A stretch of 64,000 bases of DNA. Source: Xenorhabdus mauleonii (GTDB taxonomy: Bacteria; Pseudomonadota; Gammaproteobacteria; Enterobacterales; Enterobacteriaceae). The translations under genes and the position numbers were made by a program. Position 1 is the stretch's first letter. Each line of letters opens with the position of its first letter. The notes under the pieces are model-generated. The model was given only the letters and a program-made list of their open reading frames with translations, was not told where the DNA came from and made no database searches. This document shows positions 1-8,920 of this stretch, piece after piece. The stretch is taken from assembly GCF_900113945.1 (NCBI RefSeq), contig NZ_FORG01000003.1, positions 1 to 64,000 on the forward strand, given 5' to 3'.

Positions 1-299
1 AGGCCATTGATGATGCGGGTAAACACAACATCGCCCAGCGATTACAACAACGTGTTACCGCTATCATGCGCTATGCCACCCAGAACGATATTCTGACATC
101 CAACCCGGCTAACGATATGGCCGGAGCACTCACCACCACAAAATCACGTCATCACCCTACACTGCCTCATGAAGCCTCACCTGATTTTTTGAACCGCTTA
201 TCGGCTTATTGCGGGCGCTTGCTGACCAAAATCGCGGTAGAGCTGGCAATGTGGCGCATTAACGGCCTCCATAATGATGGCAACTATGCCAATGCTTAG
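1..299 (+). pseudogene. P4-type phage integrase remnant (partial, runs in from left edge)
   Basis: Frame 3 is open from the left edge to the TAG at 297-299. The reading AIDDAGKHNIAQRLQQRVTA followed by MRYATQNDIL...NPANDMAG...RLLTKIAVELAMWRI resembles the core-binding and early catalytic part of P4-family tyrosine recombinases, which integrate genomic islands at tRNA genes. The catalytic Arg/His/Arg/Tyr region that should follow is absent; the next frame is transporter sequence. It is therefore a truncated relic of an island integrase. The beginning lies outside the window, and no tRNA or attachment site is visible here. Family assignment is by recalled motif similarity. Confidence 0.6.
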
Positions 300-914
300 C
301 ATTCTTGTGAACTGGGTATTACGCAAGGTGCACCTCCAGCTATCTCTATTGGGTTAATCCTGATGTCCTTTTTTGGTGTAATGACTGTGATTACTAAAGG
401 TCACTATAGTAATCTTTTTGATTTTCCCTCCAGCTATTCCGCAAATGGACTTATCATTCTCGGCGCACTGTGTTGGGTTATTTACACTGTGGGAGCTTCA
501 TTTTTTCCTACCTGGTCACCGTTAAAATATACTGCGTTGACGACTTATCTGGGGGTGATAAGTATAGTAGTACTGAACGGTATACTGTATGCCTGTGGTA
601 TTGTCCCTGTACCAGCAATCAGTGAGTTCGTGTTTGTTATTCCACATGTATTCTACACAGCTTTCATTGCAGGCTTCATTGGGATCCTGTGCTGGAATAT
701 TGGTAATAAAATCCTAACGCCACTTAACGGTGTATTATTCATGGATATCGTACCAATCACCGCTTTCTCTATTTCAGCGATGACCGGAATAAAGCCAAGT
801 GCTCCTGAAATCGCCGGGGCTTGCATCACGGGTTCTGCACTAATCCTCAATAACCTGTATTTGCGTTACCGTAGTACACCCAAAAAAGCTGCTATTCCCA
901 TTCGTGACAACTGA
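300..914 (+). pseudogene. DMT/EamA-type transporter, C-terminal half only
   Basis: The frame is open right after the integrase relic stop and ends in TGA at 912-914. From the first ATG (363) it codes for about 183 residues with five to six hydrophobic helices; codons upstream of that ATG (GAA CTG GGT ATT ... GGG TTA ATC CTG) also read as transporter-like sequence, so the protein originally started further upstream. A normal EamA permease has ten helices and about 300 residues, so only the second EamA repeat is left. The junction with the integrase relic suggests a deletion at an island boundary. Some expression from ATG 363 cannot be excluded. Confidence 0.55.
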
Positions 915-1113
915 ATGATTAGCCATATGTAATAATTAAGTTTGGATATTCAGCTATAGCTCCCTTTTTATTAATAGTGTTATTTCTCTCTACGGTAGGT
1001 CAATTTATATCTGTGTCTATAGTGATAGATTATTTCCCAGTAATAGGGAGCTCAAAATAGCCATGGCTTGATTATTGTTTTTTCGCTGAAAAGAAATTAG
1101 TCGATGTAAGGTA

Positions 1114-1422
1114 ATGAAACAGATGTTATGCCGTACCTCAGCAAAAGGTTATGCGAAATGTGCCGAAGCATTATCACAAATTACACCGGGGCAACCAAAG
1201 AATAAGAAAACTCCAGTACTAGTATTAGTCGGCGAAAATGATATTGTCGCTACACCCACAGCCGCACAAGAAATGGCAACTGCTCGTGGTGGAAAGCTAG
1301 TAGTATTACGGGATGCTGCTCATATACCCATTATTGAAAAATCAGACGAGATTTTAGGGGAAATGATGAGATTTCTGGCTAAAAATTTCAATCAAACTGT
1401 TAGGATGGAAACTGGTGTTTAA
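1114..1422 (+). pseudogene. Alpha/beta hydrolase C-terminal fragment
   Basis: A 102-residue reading frame that matches the end of an alpha/beta hydrolase of the 3-oxoadipate enol-lactonase type. It shows the strand with the catalytic-acid region (VLVLVGENDIVATP, acid D43) and the His motif near the C-terminus (LRDAAHIPIIEKSDEI). The nucleophile elbow GxSxG and the entire N-terminal half are missing, and no full-length frame exists upstream. It is therefore a relic, in line with the integrase and transporter remnants before it. A short ATG-initiated product is possible but could not be an active hydrolase. Confidence 0.5.
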
Positions 1423-2240
1423 ACATGCACCACATACTACACTATAGTGGTCAACAGACAGAGGGCACTTTCCTGTCCCACAACTATAATGGTGGAATTT
1501 TACCGACTGAATGCAAAAAACAATGGGAAGAAACTAAAGAAGTGCCCTCTATTTCCTGACCGCGACAAAAAAAAATTTGAACTTGTTTAATCCAAACGAT
1601 AATACATTATCGTGTGACTACAACGATCTTATCGCCTGCAAAGATCGCCTTCGGGTGGCGAGCAAAAACTCTCGTAGCCTGAAAGGGAGAGCAAGAATTG
1701 TGGTACATCTGCGCACTTTTGGAAGCAGATATTGCCGGACACATAACCCACCGTCCGGCGATGAAGGTTTACCGGTCTTATGCACCGGCTTATCACACAC
1801 TCCCCGCAGAATGGTATCTGACACGTTCTGGCCGATACCGTTTTAGCTGGTACAACATTCACCAACATGCTTATCCACGAATAACAAACGTCCCGAAAAC
1901 TGCGTGGCGTCACTTGCGTAACGGCGTAGCGATTACCAAGTGACGCCGCTGGGCGGCAAACTTCCAGAGCGCAACCGGACTGGCTTTACTGCCGATTTGA
2001 ACTACGACATTAATGGGTTTTGGTTGGTATAAGAATTCCGGGCACCTCAGAAACCTGCTAATCTGATGAGCGGTGGATGTGTGGTTTCGCGATGATAACG
2101 TTGAAACATTTTTTCTTAACCTCCCCCTCTTATGAAACGCAAAAAACTTCGAGATCGATTATGTCAGCTTACATCGACTGGTTATAAGCCACAGGAACTC
2201 CCTGTAGGTATATCTGGTCAACGAGAGGATAAATAAACAG
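1423..2240. other. Gene-free stretch with inverted repeats
   Basis: No convincing gene in about 800 bp. It holds an 11-bp inverted repeat (AGAGGGCACTT at 1460-1470, AAGTGCCCTCT at 1540-1550) and a perfect 11-bp stem (GGCGTCACTTG at 1906-1916, CAAGTGACGCC at 1937-1947, 20-nt loop). A CACTATAGTG palindrome sits at 1440-1449. The 1460/1540 arms could be ends of a small decayed insertion element; I cannot name one. A 34-codon frame at 2132-2236 precedes the DapA-like gene but has no ribosome site. Confidence 0.4.
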
Positions 2241-3146
2241 ATGAAATCGAGTATGTTTGAAGGTCTTTCAGCTTTTCCGCTGACTCCTATGCTTCAAGGG
2301 GAAATTGACGAAAAAGCTTTCATTTCTTTGATAGGGAATCTTGCTGCGGCTGGGGTAAATTCTATCGGTGCGCTGGGATCTACAGGCAGTTATGCCTATC
2401 TGACAATAGAACAACGGGCGCGGGCCGCAAAGCTTGCGACTGAGAATGCAAATGGAATTCCGGTTATGGTCGGCATTGGAGCCATTCGTTATGAAGATGT
2501 GTTGAAGGTGACAGAAGATGCCCAGAATGCCGGAGTCAGTGCAGTCATGTTGGCCCCCGTGTCTTATCAAACGCCAACCGCTGAAGAAGTTTATGCACTC
2601 TATGAGAATGTCAGCAAATATCTCTCTGTACCACTATGTATATATGATAATCCTGCAACAACTGGGTTTGAATTTAGCGATGAATTACTAATAGAAGTTG
2701 CCAAATTGCCGACTGTCGGTTCGATAAAACTTACCCGCCTTCCAGAGGATATTCCTACTGCAAAAGAGCGAATTTCCTTTCTTCGCCAACAAATTCCTGA
2801 AAGTATTTCAGTCGGTATTGGCGGTGATTGGCGGGCAACGACTGGGTTATCTGCCGGATGCAATGCATGGTATTCAATCATTGGAGGGCTTTTTCCAAGA
2901 ACTGCACTGGATATCGTTAATGCCGTGCAAAGTGGAGACATAAAACGGGCTGAAATGCTTTCCAGGGCATTGGAACCACTATGGCAGCTCTTCCGGGCAT
3001 ATGGTAGTTTGCGGGTAATGGCGACAATAGCAGAATTATTTAATTATGTTGAATCTCCTTGTCTGCCTTTCCCATTGAGATCTTTAACAGGTGATGCCCT
3101 TCATCGCTTAGAGCTCATACAAGAAGATCTCCGAAATCTACAATAA
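2241..3146 (+). CDS. Dihydrodipicolinate synthase/N-acetylneuraminate lyase family protein
   Basis: A 301-residue class I aldolase of the DapA/NanA superfamily, which condenses or splits pyruvate with an aldehyde through a Schiff base. The fold signature GSTGS lies at 46-50, the catalytic Tyr at 135 (CIYDNPATTG) and the Schiff-base Lys at 163 (SIKLT), all at the spacing of Escherichia coli DapA (Tyr133, Lys161). Length is normal. An AGAGGA ribosome site lies about 10 nt before the ATG. It is unlikely to be the housekeeping DapA because it sits next to island debris and close to the unusual 4.3-10.5 kb cluster, which also handles 2-oxo acids; its substrate is unknown. Intact. Confidence 0.85.
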   Translation: MKSSMFEGLSAFPLTPMLQGEIDEKAFISLIGNLAAAGVNSIGALGSTGSYAYLTIEQRARAAKLATENANGIPVMVGIGAIRYEDVLKVTEDAQNAGVSAVMLAPVSYQTPTAEEVYALYENVSKYLSVPLCIYDNPATTGFEFSDELLIEVAKLPTVGSIKLTRLPEDIPTAKERISFLRQQIPESISVGIGGDWRATTGLSAGCNAWYSIIGGLFPRTALDIVNAVQSGDIKRAEMLSRALEPLWQLFRAYGSLRVMATIAELFNYVESPCLPFPLRSLTGDALHRLELIQEDLRNLQ

Positions 3147-3409
3147 CCTGATTTTTTAAGGGTGGTGATGTTCAGTATCACGTAGATTTAAACTCGGTTT
3201 TTTCAGTTGGTAAATATTCGTATGACGTTGGGGTATTAGGCATTTTATGCCTTGATAATCAAAGATATTGGTTGGTTAGATTATTCCAACCCTCATTCAT
3301 AATGAGATAAAGTCTGATACGAAATTCAGAACCCACGGCACCTACATCAATACGATGGATGGTGCCTGCTGTCAAACGTTGGCGCTATCCACATAACATT
3401 GGAATACAA

Positions 3410-3679
3410 ATGGATAAGCGCACCCTCCTAATCTCACAAATTATCATGACAGGAATAATGGCAGCCTCTATATCAGCAATAATGCTCCTAGTTGCAGTTG
3501 ACCCAACGGAAACATGGCTAAGAATGTGGCCTAAACAGTTATTAATCGCATAGCCCACTGCCTTCATTATGTTGAAAATAGCGCTCCCCATAACAATGAG
3601 GCTAACACTCATCCTTTGTAAGAAAAAATCAAATCAAAGCCAACCGCTAGACACTAAAAACATAAGTACAGAAAAATAG
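3410..3679 (+). pseudogene. DUF2798 small membrane protein gene with internal amber codon
   Basis: From ATG 3410 the frame reads MDKRTLLISQIIMTGIMAAS...WPKQLLIA, then TAG at 3551-3553, then continues in the same frame PTAFIMLKIALPITMRLTLIL to TAG 3677-3679. The two halves together form the two transmembrane helices of the DUF2798 family, whose members read ...FLIAWPVAF... at the joint. The stop thus replaces an expected Trp (TGG to TAG). Without suppression only 47 residues and one helix are made. Function of the family is unknown. A sequencing error is possible but a true nonsense mutation next to other relics is plausible. Confidence 0.65.
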
Positions 3680-4351
3680 AATAGAACGAAAAAACGGTTC
3701 TCCTAATCCCTTTTATGATAAACGGGCGAGTTAGTTAGCTAAAACCGCCCGCTTATCCCCATCAAAGCCCTCAAAACAACTTTAAGACATAAACTTGCTT
3801 TGTGATTATAACGATTTGGCCAATTACGGCGAGTGTGTCACTCAGAATCTCGGCTGACATTTTGATATTCTATACCTGATGAATCAGTGATAGCTTTCCA
3901 ACGAGTCTAAGCCAAAAATAAGGGAATATATTTTTCTAATCACCTGTTTTTTCAGGGCAGGAAATCTATAAGATTCTATGAACAAGAAACATATTCGGGT
4001 TAACAATTAATTTTACACTTTGACCCGTGTGCATACCCATACGAATATTTTAAAAATCAGTTTCATTCCTCTTTATTTAAGTATTTATAGAAATCGCCTT
4101 TAGCCTTTACCATATTAGCTTACCATCGTTTTAATTCATTAAATCTCTTTGTTACAGTTGTAATTATTTTTCATAACAGAAGAATAAAACCATAAAATAA
4201 AAAACATTATCATCATAACATCAGTTAAATAAAACCATATAATATTATTATATTTTATTGTACTTTTCATTTCCGTTGAACAAATATTTATGTTTTTAAT
4301 TTATGTTTACTCATAATATTCATGACTTCCATATCAATTGATTAACTTACT
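3680..4351. other. A/T-rich non-coding stretch before the exporter gene
   Basis: About 670 bp with no supported gene. A weak hairpin (CGGGCG at about 3722, CGCCCG at about 3748, long loop) follows the DUF2798 relic. The rest is strongly A/T rich, ends directly at the exporter ATG and presumably carries the promoter of the 4.35-10.5 kb cluster. No clear Shine-Dalgarno sequence precedes that ATG. Confidence 0.4.
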
Positions 4352-5542
4352 ATGAAAAATAAATTTCACTCTATATTATTTATTGTGCTAATGGCTTTTC
4401 TTTCTATGGGAGGGTTAATTTCATCAGATATATTCCTTCCCGCTTTGGATAAAATGGGGAATTATTATAATGTTAGTGAATCTAACGTACAAAGTTCAAT
4501 CGCTATATTTTTATTTTCCATAGCTATTTCCCAGCTTATTTACGGACCATTAAGCGATTGCTTGGGAAGAAAAAACACCCTGATTATTGGCATGATCATA
4601 TGGCTGATTTCAACTGCCTGTGTTTTCTATAGTACACATATCAATGAATTATTATTATTGCGTCTATTCCAAGGAATAGGGGCTTGTGCTGGAATTACCT
4701 TAAGCCGTGCTATTATTAATGACTTAATGGAGAAAGAAGAAGCTGCCAACGTGTATCTGATTATTTTTCCTTTTGTCGGCATGTCACCTGCAATTGCACC
4801 TATGATCGGTGGAATACTAAACGAATATTATGGCTGGAAAGCGTGTTTCTTATTTCTTGTTATATTCATAATAGTTACTCTGATATTATGTTTGCTGGTG
4901 CTAAAAGAATCACTGCCGATAGAAAAACGTCAAAAACTGAATATTAAAAATATATTTAACAATATTTATCAGGTATTGTTGAATAAAGAGTTTCTTTACT
5001 ATTCCGCTATACCTTGCTTTGCTTATGCTGCGTATTTTTCTTATTTGATAGAATCCCCCTTCATTCTTAAAACCATGGGGTTATCTGAGAAATATATTGG
5101 CTACACTTACATAACACTCTCATTGAGTTATGTATTGGGGAACTTGGTTGCTAAGAAATTAAATCGGCAACAAAGTTTACGTAAAACTATTTCTCATGGT
5201 TATATGTTCTTTAGCATTGGAAGTGTTGCTTTTACAATACAAATGATTTTAAGTCCCTACCCATTATTAACATCTGTAATAACAATATCAATATTGACTT
5301 TTGGCAATGGTTTTTTATTACCACTTGGCACGGCATCAGCAATTTCTGCCAGCACACAAGCTGCAGGAACCGCTTCTGGCGTAATGGGAACATTGCAATT
5401 AGGGAGTGGGGGACTAGCGTCACTGCTTATAGGTTATATGTCTCACCACGACCCCATAAAATCAGCAATTATTATTACTATTGTTGCTCTTATCGGTAGC
5501 TCAATTTATTTAATTGGCCATAGAAATTATAATTTAAATTAA
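4352..5542 (+). CDS. Bcr/CflA-type MFS drug exporter
   Basis: A 396-residue major-facilitator protein with about twelve hydrophobic segments. Motif A (GPLSDCLGRK, 65-74) between helices 2 and 3 and an antiporter-like segment around 145-157 (PFVGMSPAIAPMIGG) place it with Bcr/CflA proton-driven exporters in the inner membrane. It is the first gene of a tightly packed rightward run; the next gene begins 11 nt downstream after an AAGGAGAT ribosome site. Such exporters often accompany biosynthesis of small toxic or signalling compounds, so export of the cluster product is a reasonable inference. Uptake of a substrate is less typical for the family. Codon use is strongly A/T biased like the rest of the cluster. 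Confidence 0.85.
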   Translation: MKNKFHSILFIVLMAFLSMGGLISSDIFLPALDKMGNYYNVSESNVQSSIAIFLFSIAISQLIYGPLSDCLGRKNTLIIGMIIWLISTACVFYSTHINELLLLRLFQGIGACAGITLSRAIINDLMEKEEAANVYLIIFPFVGMSPAIAPMIGGILNEYYGWKACFLFLVIFIIVTLILCLLVLKESLPIEKRQKLNIKNIFNNIYQVLLNKEFLYYSAIPCFAYAAYFSYLIESPFILKTMGLSEKYIGYTYITLSLSYVLGNLVAKKLNRQQSLRKTISHGYMFFSIGSVAFTIQMILSPYPLLTSVITISILTFGNGFLLPLGTASAISASTQAAGTASGVMGTLQLGSGGLASLLIGYMSHHDPIKSAIIITIVALIGSSIYLIGHRNYNLN

Positions 5543-5553
5543 GGAGATATAAA

Positions 5554-6492
5554 ATGATTAACAATATAGACGTAACACTACGTGATGGTGGATATCTAAA
5601 TAATTTTAATTTTACAATAGAATACGCCATCAATCATATTGATGCATTGAGAAATGGAGGAGTGGAGTGGTTTGAAATTGGTTATCGCAATGGTTCTTTT
5701 AGTTCTGTGCCAAATATTGGCTTAACAGGCCTATCACCAGATAGCTACATTGCTGGTATTCACCAAATGGTACCTGAGGCAAAATTAGCTGTTATTGCTC
5801 ACCCACACAATATTAATGTCAGTGATATCCATGCAATGAAAGCGAGCGGTGTTAGTTTGCTCAGATTATGTATCAAAACTGACAATCCACAGGCATGTTT
5901 GGCATTATGTGAAGCAGCAAAAGCTATTGGCATAACAGTAAGTATCAATTTTACTCGAGTAAGCCAGCTCTCTATCAATAAAATTATTGAGATCACCAAA
6001 CAATGTGAACACTCTGGTGCTGATATCATTTACTTAGCTGATTCAAATGGCAGCCTATTTCCAGAGCAAGTTTCACAATATTTTTATAAATTGAAAACAG
6101 CCACCCAATTGAAATTGGGTTTTCATTCTCATGACAATTTAGGGCTTGCTACAGCGAATAGCATTGAAGCTATGAAATCTGGGGTGACTTTTATTGATAG
6201 TTCTCTATCGGGCATGGGAAAAGGTGCTGGCAATCTCAATTTGGAAAGCTGGTTATCATTTCTCAACCTGAGTCAACATACTAAGCAATACGATCTTAAA
6301 CACATATTTCATCAACTTAATGAACTGCAATCATACCAACATTTTTCTGAATCTAAACGTGAACTTATTGATGTAATCATGGGATTGTATAATTTGAATG
6401 TAGAAAATAAAGTAACGCTAGAAGAAGGATTACGCGATGGAATTAATTATGCATTTCAACTTATAGGATCCTTAAAGGAAACAACTTCATGA
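5554..6492 (+). CDS. DRE-TIM metallolyase, 4-hydroxy-2-oxovalerate aldolase-like
   Basis: A 312-residue TIM-barrel protein of the HMG-CoA lyase/aldolase superfamily. The start motif DVTLRDGGY (6-14) provides the metal-binding Asp and catalytic Arg/Asp, LADSNG lies at 161-166, and the metal-binding His pair at 191 and 193 (GFHSHDNLG). A glycine-rich loop GMGKGAGN at 220-227 matches the MhpE/HMGL-type loop. The family splits or forms C-C bonds between pyruvate or acetyl units and an aldehyde or 2-oxo acid. The C-terminal DmpG communication domain is shorter than usual. A strong ribosome site (AAGGAGAT) precedes the ATG, and the stop overlaps the next start (ATGA). Actual substrate unknown. Confidence 0.85.
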   Translation: MINNIDVTLRDGGYLNNFNFTIEYAINHIDALRNGGVEWFEIGYRNGSFSSVPNIGLTGLSPDSYIAGIHQMVPEAKLAVIAHPHNINVSDIHAMKASGVSLLRLCIKTDNPQACLALCEAAKAIGITVSINFTRVSQLSINKIIEITKQCEHSGADIIYLADSNGSLFPEQVSQYFYKLKTATQLKLGFHSHDNLGLATANSIEAMKSGVTFIDSSLSGMGKGAGNLNLESWLSFLNLSQHTKQYDLKHIFHQLNELQSYQHFSESKRELIDVIMGLYNLNVENKVTLEEGLRDGINYAFQLIGSLKETTS

Positions 6493-7244
6493 CACAGTAT
6501 GATGATGCTGGATGTTTGCGACCTGAGACAGTAATTTTTTCTCCAATTATGCCGTTATGGGATCAAGGGAATTTCTGCACACCATTGACATTATTATTAG
6601 AAAAAAATGGGTATCGTGTAACTATAATTGATACATTATCTTTAATTAACCATGCTAATCCTGATTTAATTGATTCTGATTTTTTTATTAAAACTGTTGA
6701 GCAAGAATTAAATCAACGTTTTTATAGACCTTATCTTCTTATTGGATTTGCTATGGCAGGCACAGCAGTACAATTACTTGCACCTCGCTTAAAAATGCTT
6801 ACAGGGGTCATTTCAATCAGCGGACCAGGATATATAGATATGCCGCTTTTCGGTAAATTAACACAATTAATGACGTTACTGAAAGAAAATCAGTTGGATG
6901 AAGCTATTTCATTATTGCATGATTTTGTTATTCCTGAAGGAGGAACACCATTTCCTCCAGCATCCACTATACCAAACCATTTCAGAGATATTGCACAAAC
7001 GCGTTTGATAATAGGGTTCTCGTTATTACTGAAATTCGATGCAAGAACAGTATTGCATAATTATAAAGGGAAATTTTTGAGTATAGTTGGTAGAAGTTCA
7101 CAATTAGCAACTGTATGCAATCAAGTTGTCAGTTCTAACCTCGAACATTGTTTTGCTGTCATTGATAAAGCAGGAATGCGACCTTGGGATGACCAGCCTA
7201 AATTTATTAATGATGTAATTAACGATTGGCTCAAAACATTATGA
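6489..7244 (+). CDS. Alpha/beta-hydrolase fold protein lacking catalytic residues
   Basis: A 251-residue protein laid out like an alpha/beta hydrolase. At the nucleophile elbow it reads LLIGFAMAG (83-91), so the nucleophile position is Ala88 instead of Ser. Near the C-terminus the usual GH motif reads DKAGMRPWDDQP, with Met230 where the catalytic His is expected. Both changes argue that it is not a hydrolase; it may be a scaffold, regulator or non-hydrolytic enzyme. It overlaps the aldolase by 4 nt (ATGA) and the next gene by 4 nt, so it is translationally coupled inside the cluster. The fold call is from the overall pattern and those two motifs; moderately sure. Confidence 0.65.
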   Translation: MTQYDDAGCLRPETVIFSPIMPLWDQGNFCTPLTLLLEKNGYRVTIIDTLSLINHANPDLIDSDFFIKTVEQELNQRFYRPYLLIGFAMAGTAVQLLAPRLKMLTGVISISGPGYIDMPLFGKLTQLMTLLKENQLDEAISLLHDFVIPEGGTPFPPASTIPNHFRDIAQTRLIIGFSLLLKFDARTVLHNYKGKFLSIVGRSSQLATVCNQVVSSNLEHCFAVIDKAGMRPWDDQPKFINDVINDWLKTL

Positions 7245-8848
7245 ACAAAAAAATTCTTGTTTTACCAGGAGATGGTATTGGTCAAGAAGTATGTGAAGCT
7301 GCACTTCCTGTATTTAAAGCATTAGATCTCCCTGTGACATTGACAATTGGCGATATCGGTTGGACTTGTTGGGAAAAAGAAGGCAATCCTGTACCTGAAA
7401 GCACTTGGGAGCAAATATCTTCAGTTGATGCTGTATTACTCGGTGCCATTACCAGCAAAGGCAAAGAGGCAGCACTACAGGCACTGCCATTGCATCTTCG
7501 TGAAAAAGCGGGAAATTATATATCACCTGTCATTCAATTGCGTCAACGTTTGAGTTTATACGCAAATATTCGACCTATACGTTATATAGAAGGAGAACGT
7601 AAACCTTTTCGTTGCTGTGTTATTAGAGAAAATACAGAAGGGTTATATGCCGGATTCGATTTTAAAGGCATTTCTTCTACTGTCGCTGATTGGTTAACAC
7701 ATCCTAATATAGACAAATATGGTCCTGAAGAAGCGGCATGGTCTGTACGCTTACAAACTCGCTTTGGTTTGGAGCGTTTGTTTACGACTGCCTTTGAATA
7801 TGCAAAGAAAAATAATTATACGCGTGTAACTTTTGCTGATAAGCCAAATGTGATGCGGGAGAGTGGCCATTTTGCAAAAGTTATTTTTGACACCGTTGCG
7901 GCACGCTATCCAGCGATAAACGCAGATATTCACAATGTCGACGCAGTCGCATTGTGGTTAGTAAAAAAACCACATGAGTTTGGTGTTATTGTTGCAGAAA
8001 ATATGTTCGGAGATATTTTGTCCGATCTGGCTGCTGGTGTCATGGGCGGACTTGGTTTAGCCCCCAGCGCTAATATTGGTGGTGATATTGCATATTTTGA
8101 GCCTGTCCATGGTAGTGCACCCAATATGGCTGGTAAAAATAAAGCTAACCCGGCGGCAATGTTTTATACAATAGCATTGTTATTGGAATATCTTGGTTTT
8201 ATTGATGAAGCCATGAGAATTAATTACGCGGTAGACAATGTAATACGAACGGGGAAAACCGTAACTTATGATTTGGGCGGGGAAGCGACAACCCAACAAA
8301 TGGCACAAGCTATTATTGATACTTTAAACGGAAAATATGCCAACAAATCAGCATCAATTATTATGGTGGGTGATGAACTGCTGAGCGGCCAATATATTAA
8401 TACTAATCTTCAGAATATTAATCTCCATCTCCTAAAAAAAGGATATAAAGTAAAGCAGCAACAAGTTTGCACTGATGATATTCATCAAATTGCCACATCA
8501 ATAATTCATCGATTGGGGCAGGATTCCCTCATCGTTGTGTGCGGTGGACCCAGTGCTACCTCAGGTGATAAAACCCGTAAAGCTATAGCTAGAATAGCAG
8601 GCCAACCTTTAGAAATACGTAACGATATATGGATGGAAATACAGCAAAAATTGAAAAAATTAGGAATATATTGCGACTCTTCAAATCAACTTCAAGCAAT
8701 GTTTCCGGCCAATGCAGAAATTATACCTAATATTGCAGGAACAATTCCTGGTTTTAGCTTAAATATCGATGGCAGTAAAATAATCGCATTACCGAATTCC
8801 GCTTCACAGATACAACTAATGTTGTCAGAAATACACTCTATTTCTTAG
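7241..8848 (+). CDS. Isopropylmalate/isocitrate-type dehydrogenase fused to a CinA-like domain
   Basis: A 535-residue two-domain protein read in one unbroken frame. Residues 1-365 are a beta-decarboxylating dehydrogenase: GDGIG (10-14), RENTEGLYAG (129-138), catalytic-Lys motif DKPNVMRES (200-208), NMFGDILSDLAAG (254-266) and the NAD-binding EPVHGSAPNMAGKNKANP (287-304). Residues about 370-535 match the N-terminal MoCF/COG1058 domain of CinA: IIMVGDELLSGQYINTN, a degenerate CGGPSATSGDKT, and QAMFPANAEIIPNIAGTIPGF, with the usual LPG motif changed to LPN. The ATG at 7241 overlaps the previous stop (ATGA) and starts right at the dehydrogenase N-terminus, so it is preferred over the upstream TTG. 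The fusion is unfamiliar to me; CinA-type domains can hydrolyse ADP-ribose-like compounds, but activity here is unproven. Confidence 0.85.
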   Translation: MNKKILVLPGDGIGQEVCEAALPVFKALDLPVTLTIGDIGWTCWEKEGNPVPESTWEQISSVDAVLLGAITSKGKEAALQALPLHLREKAGNYISPVIQLRQRLSLYANIRPIRYIEGERKPFRCCVIRENTEGLYAGFDFKGISSTVADWLTHPNIDKYGPEEAAWSVRLQTRFGLERLFTTAFEYAKKNNYTRVTFADKPNVMRESGHFAKVIFDTVAARYPAINADIHNVDAVALWLVKKPHEFGVIVAENMFGDILSDLAAGVMGGLGLAPSANIGGDIAYFEPVHGSAPNMAGKNKANPAAMFYTIALLLEYLGFIDEAMRINYAVDNVIRTGKTVTYDLGGEATTQQMAQAIIDTLNGKYANKSASIIMVGDELLSGQYINTNLQNINLHLLKKGYKVKQQQVCTDDIHQIATSIIHRLGQDSLIVVCGGPSATSGDKTRKAIARIAGQPLEIRNDIWMEIQQKLKKLGIYCDSSNQLQAMFPANAEIIPNIAGTIPGFSLNIDGSKIIALPNSASQIQLMLSEIHSIS

Positions 8849-8920
8849 TGAATAGTATAAGAAAATGAAATTTCCATACGACGATCCATATATGACTATG
8901 TATCTTAAGGAGACAATCTA

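Noticed and set aside
932-1060. Plus-strand frame reading as a hydrophobic segment (IAPFLLIVLFLSTVGQFISV and on)
   Set aside because: Looks like a membrane-protein scrap between relics, but it starts after a stop, has no start signal and is too short to assign.
2132-2236. 34-codon frame just before the DapA-like gene
   Set aside because: No ribosome site and no recognised family; the overlap with the next gene's ribosome site is probably chance.
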